Source: an uncultured Hymenobacter sp. (GTDB lineage: Bacteria; Bacteroidota; Bacteroidia; Cytophagales; Hymenobacteraceae). Taken from it: 64,000 nucleotides of DNA. The translations under genes were made by a program, and so were the position numbers. Positions 60,174-64,000 of this stretch are shown here, one piece after another. Location: the NCBI GenBank assembly GCA_913776615.1, contig CAJYPK010000006.1:124001-188000 (forward strand), in the 5' to 3' direction. The notes under the pieces were generated by a model. That model was not told the origin of the DNA. It worked only from the letters and a program-made list of their open reading frames with translations, and ran no database searches. How positions within the stretch are numbered: the first letter of the stretch is position 1; each line of letters opens with the position of its first letter.

Positions 60174-62155
60174 TGTTTTTTGATAAGCTCAATGGCGTAA
60201 GAGATTTCCTCGGCGAGCTGGCTGGGGCTGCCCGAGTAGCCCTCGGAGGTGTAGCGCATGATGCCGTCTTTCAGAATGACCTTGCGCGGAATGCCCGAAG
60301 AGTCGAAAAAGGGCACGAAGGAGCGGAACACCACGTTCTGCTCCTTGGTCTTAGTATCCATGGCATCGAGCAGCAGCTTGAAGCGGTAGCCCTCCTGCTT
60401 GAGGTAGTTGACGTCCTTGGCCTTGTAGTCGCCATCCTGCATGGTACCCACGAAGTAGAAGTCCACTTGCGGGTCCTTGGCGTACTTGTCCACGAGCATC
60501 TGCATGCCCGGGAAGGCCCGGATGCACGGCCCGCACCAGGTAGCCCAGAAGTCGAGCACCACGATTTTACCCTCCCAGTCGCTTGAGCGCACCAGTTCCC
60601 CGTTGGCGTCTTCGAGCGCAAACGGCGTGTACTCGTGGTTGGTGAGGTTGCGCTCGACCTCGGCGTGCAGCCTGGCGATTTCCTCGGGCGAGCGCAGGCT
60701 GGCCAGGTACTGGTCGTAGCCGGCCAGGCCCTTATGGCTGGCCTGGTACTCCTGCTGGAGGCGGGCCGTCAGGGCGGGCGTCAGGGCGTTGGCCCGCGCG
60801 CTGCTTTCGAGCAGCGGCACCACGTCGGCAGCGCGGTGCAGCCGGTCGAGCAGGCGCAGGTGCAGCTCGTTGGTGGTGGCATCGGCGTAGCGGCCGTGGT
60901 CGGAGAAGTGCGCGAAGTACCCGAGCGCCTCCTGGTCCTTGTGCAGGTCGTAGAGCAGCGCAATCTGGGTAATCAGGCGCTTATCCAGCTGCTCGCGGGC
61001 CTGCACCTTGGCCTGGGCGGGCGTAAACACCCCGCGTTCGATGTAGGAGTTGTCATTCGCCTTGGCCAGCAGGTCCTGCATCAGCACCGTGGCTACGCGG
61101 TAAAGCGTGTCGAGCGGCACCTTTTTGAAGGCGTGGGCGCGGGTGATATTCCAGCGGTAAATTTCGTTTTCGAGCTTGAAATCCCACTGCGCCCGCTTGG
61201 CCAGCACCCGGTTGTAGGCCCCGGCATCGAAGTACGTGGTGGCCAGCAGGCGATACGTTTCAAAATAGAGGTGGGCCTGCCCGCTGGTAGCAGGGTCAAT
61301 TTCCCGGGGCGGAAAATCGGCCAGAAACTTCTCACCGTCCCGCAGGATCTGCTCCGGTGGGTTGTTGCGGGTAAAGGCAGCATAGGCTTGCATGCGGGCA
61401 AACCGGCCGTGCGGGTAGCGCTGCCGGATGGCCGCCTCCACCTGGCTGGCCCGGTCCTCGTCCTTCAATTCGTACCGGTAGATGCGGGATAGCTCCATCA
61501 GGTCGGTTTCGGCCTCGGGCAGCGACGCTTGCAGCGGGGCCAGGGCCGCGCCGCCTTTCGTCTTAAACTCCGGACCCAGCGCCGCCCGCTCCAGGGCCAT
61601 GTACGGCCCCGCGAACTGCCGGGGCGAAGCGCCCGGGTGGGCCAGCTCTTCGGTTAGCAGCGCGGTCAGCTCGGCGGGCGCGGGCGGCGTGGCCCGGCGC
61701 GGAAAAAAGGCGGGCAGCTGGTGGTCGAGGCTGGGCAGCCGGAAAATGGCCTCCCCTATCGCCCCGCCCGGCAGCTTGTTACCTTTCTTGTCGCGGGGCA
61801 CGAAGTAGAAGCCCTGCTGGGCCAGGCTGTCGGTCGCCTCGGCGGTGCTCACCGGGCCCTGGTAAAAGCGCAGGGCCGCAAAGGCGCAGTTGGCGGGCAG
61901 GGTGTAGGTGGTTTGCCAGCCGGCCGCGCCGGGCTTGAGCACGAGGCTGTCGGGCCGCCACGCAAAATCGCTGTACAGGTAAATCACGGCTTTCACCGGT
62001 TTGCCCGCCTGCACGCCCGCAGCGGGCGGCGCGTACTGGAGCTTGACGGCCCGCCCGGCCCGGGGCGGCGTGGGCACCACGGTCAGGGTGCCCCCGGCCG
62101 CGTAGGCCTGGCCAGCCCCCAGCAGGCCAAGAATAAGTAGTGTGTAGCGGGGCAT
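60170..62155 (-). CDS. Large exported TlpA/AhpC-type redoxin with helical repeat region
   Basis: 661 residues from ATG 62155; the frame runs further upstream but crosses a word-repeat hairpin. Signal peptide 1-20 (GAGQAYAAG). Residues 20-130 are a beta domain (VKLQYAPPAAGVQAG, AVIYLYSDFAW). Residues about 170-490 are helical and TPR-like (YRYELKDEDRASQVEAAIRQ, ARMQAYAAFTRNNP). The C-terminal redoxin domain starts near 505: YTPFALEDANGELVRSSDWEG, DFWATWCGPCIRAFP with WCGPC, IPRKVILKDG. It overlaps the S41 gene by four bases. A SusD gene lies upstream. Confidence 0.92.
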   Translation of the reverse strand: MPRYTLLILGLLGAGQAYAAGGTLTVVPTPPRAGRAVKLQYAPPAAGVQAGKPVKAVIYLYSDFAWRPDSLVLKPGAAGWQTTYTLPANCAFAALRFYQGPVSTAEATDSLAQQGFYFVPRDKKGNKLPGGAIGEAIFRLPSLDHQLPAFFPRRATPPAPAELTALLTEELAHPGASPRQFAGPYMALERAALGPEFKTKGGAALAPLQASLPEAETDLMELSRIYRYELKDEDRASQVEAAIRQRYPHGRFARMQAYAAFTRNNPPEQILRDGEKFLADFPPREIDPATSGQAHLYFETYRLLATTYFDAGAYNRVLAKRAQWDFKLENEIYRWNITRAHAFKKVPLDTLYRVATVLMQDLLAKANDNSYIERGVFTPAQAKVQAREQLDKRLITQIALLYDLHKDQEALGYFAHFSDHGRYADATTNELHLRLLDRLHRAADVVPLLESSARANALTPALTARLQQEYQASHKGLAGYDQYLASLRSPEEIARLHAEVERNLTNHEYTPFALEDANGELVRSSDWEGKIVVLDFWATWCGPCIRAFPGMQMLVDKYAKDPQVDFYFVGTMQDGDYKAKDVNYLKQEGYRFKLLLDAMDTKTKEQNVVFRSFVPFFDSSGIPRKVILKDGIMRYTSEGYSGSPSQLAEEISYAIELIKKQ

Positions 62156-62247
62156 GTGGAAAATTGAAATGAATAATTGATTAAGAGAGGTTGACTGATA
62201 GTTGCGAAGGGTTTGATACCGTGTAGACGTGGCCATCTCTTCGAAAG

Positions 62248-62338
62248 GGTAGGAGTTCGGGAGGGTAAGAGAGTAGGAGTTTGGGAGGAGCAACTCCTAC
62301 CCTCTTACCCTCCTAAACTCCTACCCTCTCACCCTCTC
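62248..62338. repeat. Hairpin of permuted GGGTAGGAGT words
   Basis: The left block (62248-62290) holds GGGTAGGAGTTCGGGAGGG and GAGTAGGAGTTTGGG; the right block (62291-62338) holds the complementary words in shuffled order (CAACTCCTACCCTC, CCTAAACTCCTACCC). It lies between the SusD gene and the TlpA-type gene, and resembles 16404-16487. Confidence 0.8.
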
Positions 62339-62343
62339 GTCCC

Positions 62344-63711
62344 CTAGCGGGGATTCTGCGTCAGCTCCGGGTTCAGCAGAATGTATTTATCCCCAATGGG
62401 ATACACGTAGCGCGGGCTGCTGGCCTCGAGGGTGTAAGTGGTCCCCTTGAACACCCGGGATCTGGTTGTGGCAAAGGCCGCGTCGGCGTTCAGGCGGCGC
62501 TGGTCGAACCAGCGGGCGCCGGTGCCGAAAAATTCGCGTCGTTTTTCGTCGATGACGACCTTGAGCGCCTCCGGGGCGCTGCCGGCCGTCAGGGGCGCGT
62601 AGTTGGCCGCCGTGAAGCGGTTGCGGCGCAGCGCGTTCACCAGGGCCAGCGCGCCGGGGGCGTCGCCGCCGCGGGCCAGGCACTCGGCCTTGATGAGCAT
62701 CATCTCGGGCACCGTGGGGCCGACCTGGGTGGTGAACTCGCCGTTGAGGGTGTAGCGCCAGTAGGCCCGCCCGGTGAAGGCCGTGCTGAACTGCCCGCCG
62801 AAGCCCGAGCGCGAGTTGGTAAACAAGGTGTAGCGCAAATCGTTAGTACCCAGCAGGCTCAGCACGTCGGGGCTGAGGGAGACGGCCGTGAGCGAGCTGG
62901 TCCACACCTTCGAGAGCATCACCTCGGGGTCGAGCAGGCGGCGCGGGATGGTGCCGGGGGCCGCGGTGTAGGCCTTCAGGTCGAGCAGGCCGCTTTGCAG
63001 CGTCAGGGCGCTGTCGGCGTAGGCGCGGGCCGCCGGGAAGTCGCGCATGTGCAGCATGGTGCGGGCCAGCAGCGCGTAGGCCGAGACCTTGGCCGGGCGC
63101 ACGTTGTAGTCGGGCAGGGCCGGCAGGCGGCTGGCTGCGTACTTCAGGTCGTTGACTACCTGCGCGTACACCGTGGCCACGCTGGCCCGGTTGAGTGGGA
63201 CAAACAGGTCGGGCGTCAGCAGCAGGGGCACGCCCGGGTCGGTGCTGGCCGTGCTGGCGTCGTACTGCTTGCCGTACATATTCACCAGGGTGAAGTAGGC
63301 GCAGGCCCGGTGCACCAGGGCCTCGGCGTAGAGGCGCTGCTTCTCGGCTTCGGTGCCACCCTGCGACGACAGCACGCCCAGAATGACTTCGTTGTAGCTG
63401 TAGATGCCCTGGTACATCCGTTCCCAGTCGTTGTCGCCCTGGGTGTCGGAGTAGTACTTGGCGCCCCAGGTGTAGGCATTGGCCTGGTAATCGAAAAGGT
63501 TGTTCTGGCGGGTGGGATCGGAAATTTCCACATCGTCGCCCGACAGAATGGGCAGACTGTAGAGCGGCTCCACCACGGTGTTGTTGTTGAGCACGTAGCG
63601 GTAGTCGGTAGTGTATTTGAACGTGCGCACGTTCGGCTGCGGAATCTCGACGAAGCTGCGGCAGCCCGCCAGCAGCCCCGCCGCCAGCACGCCAATCAGA
63701 TATTTTTTCAT
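62344..63711 (-). CDS. SusD/RagB-family lipoprotein, second system
   Basis: 455 residues from ATG 63711. Lipobox LLAGC (Cys17). SusD traits are RSFVEIPQPNVRTF near the start, RMYQGIYSYNEVILG, AEALVHRACAYFTLVNMYGKQYD, KVSAYALLARTMLHMRDFPAARAYAD, MMLIKAECLARGG and the C-terminal RREFFGTGARWFDQRRLNAD with LNPELTQNPR. Its SusC lies directly upstream. No glycoside hydrolase follows; the downstream genes are redoxins and a protease, so the ligand may be peptide or protein rather than glycan (inference). Confidence 0.95.
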   Translation of the reverse strand: MKKYLIGVLAAGLLAGCRSFVEIPQPNVRTFKYTTDYRYVLNNNTVVEPLYSLPILSGDDVEISDPTRQNNLFDYQANAYTWGAKYYSDTQGDNDWERMYQGIYSYNEVILGVLSSQGGTEAEKQRLYAEALVHRACAYFTLVNMYGKQYDASTASTDPGVPLLLTPDLFVPLNRASVATVYAQVVNDLKYAASRLPALPDYNVRPAKVSAYALLARTMLHMRDFPAARAYADSALTLQSGLLDLKAYTAAPGTIPRRLLDPEVMLSKVWTSSLTAVSLSPDVLSLLGTNDLRYTLFTNSRSGFGGQFSTAFTGRAYWRYTLNGEFTTQVGPTVPEMMLIKAECLARGGDAPGALALVNALRRNRFTAANYAPLTAGSAPEALKVVIDEKRREFFGTGARWFDQRRLNADAAFATTRSRVFKGTTYTLEASSPRYVYPIGDKYILLNPELTQNPR

Positions 63712-63722
63712 GCTAGAAGGGC

Positions 63723-64000
63723 TTAGAAAGAAGCGTTTACCCCGAAAACGAAGCTGGGCGCCGGGGCCAGCTGGGCGTACTTGCCGGTGTTGTAGTACAG
63801 CGGGTCGATACCGTCCTTGTTGGCCCGCCACAGAATGCCGATGTTGCGCATGTTGGCGCTCACCGACAGGTCCTTGAACACCCCGTGCGGCAGCAGACGG
63901 CCCGGCACGGTGTAGGCCAGCGTGATTTGCTGGAGGCGCACGTTATCCCCCTTGCGCACGAGCAGGTCCGAGAACTGGTAGCGCGTCAGGCTGTTGTTGT
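63723..64000 (-). CDS. SusC/RagA-family TonB-linked transporter, C-terminal end only
   Basis: The frame is open to the right edge. The last 92 residues include NSLTRYQFSDLLVRKGDN, then VRLQQITLAYTVPG, LSVSANMRNIGILWR, DGIDPLYYNTGKYA and the closing strand FVFGVNASF, all typical of the final barrel strands of SusC proteins. It stops 12 bases before the SusD start, forming a SusCD pair. Confidence 0.93.
   Translation of the reverse strand, partial: NNSLTRYQFSDLLVRKGDNVRLQQITLAYTVPGRLLPHGVFKDLSVSANMRNIGILWRANKDGIDPLYYNTGKYAQLAPAPSFVFGVNASF

Overview
The window reads as a chromosome segment from a high-GC member of the Bacteroidota, most likely Hymenobacter or a close relative in the Cytophagales (inference). 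The signs are SusC/SusD pairs, type IX secretion (T9SS) C-terminal sorting domains, DUF4369/TlpA redoxins, TAnnTTTG-type promoter boxes, no Shine-Dalgarno signals, and long intergenic hairpin repeats. No rRNA, tRNA, CRISPR array, transposase or phage gene was seen.

The dominant content is a dispersed L-arabinose/arabinan utilisation regulon. A LacI-family repressor (6468-7541, minus) faces an exported GH43 arabinanase (7855-8841), followed by transaldolase (8967-10100) and an exported GH43 exo-enzyme (10293-11267). A second cluster holds a GH127 beta-L-arabinofuranosidase and a GH27 enzyme on the minus strand, divergent from a GH43-ricin-lectin-T9SS arabinanase (20714-22495). The main locus runs leftward from about 56.4 kb to 38.8 kb: SusC, SusD, a second GH43-lectin-T9SS protein, a lipoprotein mutarotase, araB, araD, araA, a sodium/sugar symporter, GH30 and GH51, ending at a rho-independent terminator. 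Near-identical 20-bp palindromes (type TTACACAATCGATTGTGTAA) lie in front of the LacI/GH43 pair, the GH27/GH43 pair and SusC. They make a convincing shared operator. The flow would be: surface arabinanases cut arabinan, SusCD imports fragments, periplasmic GH51/GH43/GH30/GH127/GH27 release arabinose, GalM mutarotates it, the symporter takes it in, and AraA/AraB/AraD plus transaldolase feed it into the pentose phosphate pathway.

Other regions: 1-364 is the end of a molybdenum hydroxylase. 1.4-4.1 kb is a TPR histidine kinase with a NarL-type regulator. 11.4-16.4 kb holds an MFS transporter, a PTP-like phosphatase, YgiD and DoxX divergent from a Crp/Fnr regulator, and a free-standing STN-domain protein. 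22.7-27.9 kb has HelD, then a two-gene unit made of a MoaD/ThiS-like protein ending in Gly-Gly and a DUF4132 protein; this is the best candidate here for an undescribed system. 28.1-38.3 kb is a mixed stretch: TPM-domain protein, secreted hypotheticals, cyanophycinase, two DUF421 paralogues with zinc ribbons, a frameshifted HTTM protein, an SDR and a RES-like protein. 56.9-64.0 kb is a leftward operon: SusC (partial), SusD, TPR-redoxin, S41 protease, DUF4369-redoxin and a DsbD-alpha protein.

Many intergenic gaps carry long, near-perfect hairpins, some built from permuted short words (TTAGCT, TATGAGTTA, GGGTAGGAGT). All functional calls are from reading sequence and recalled family knowledge; no search was run.
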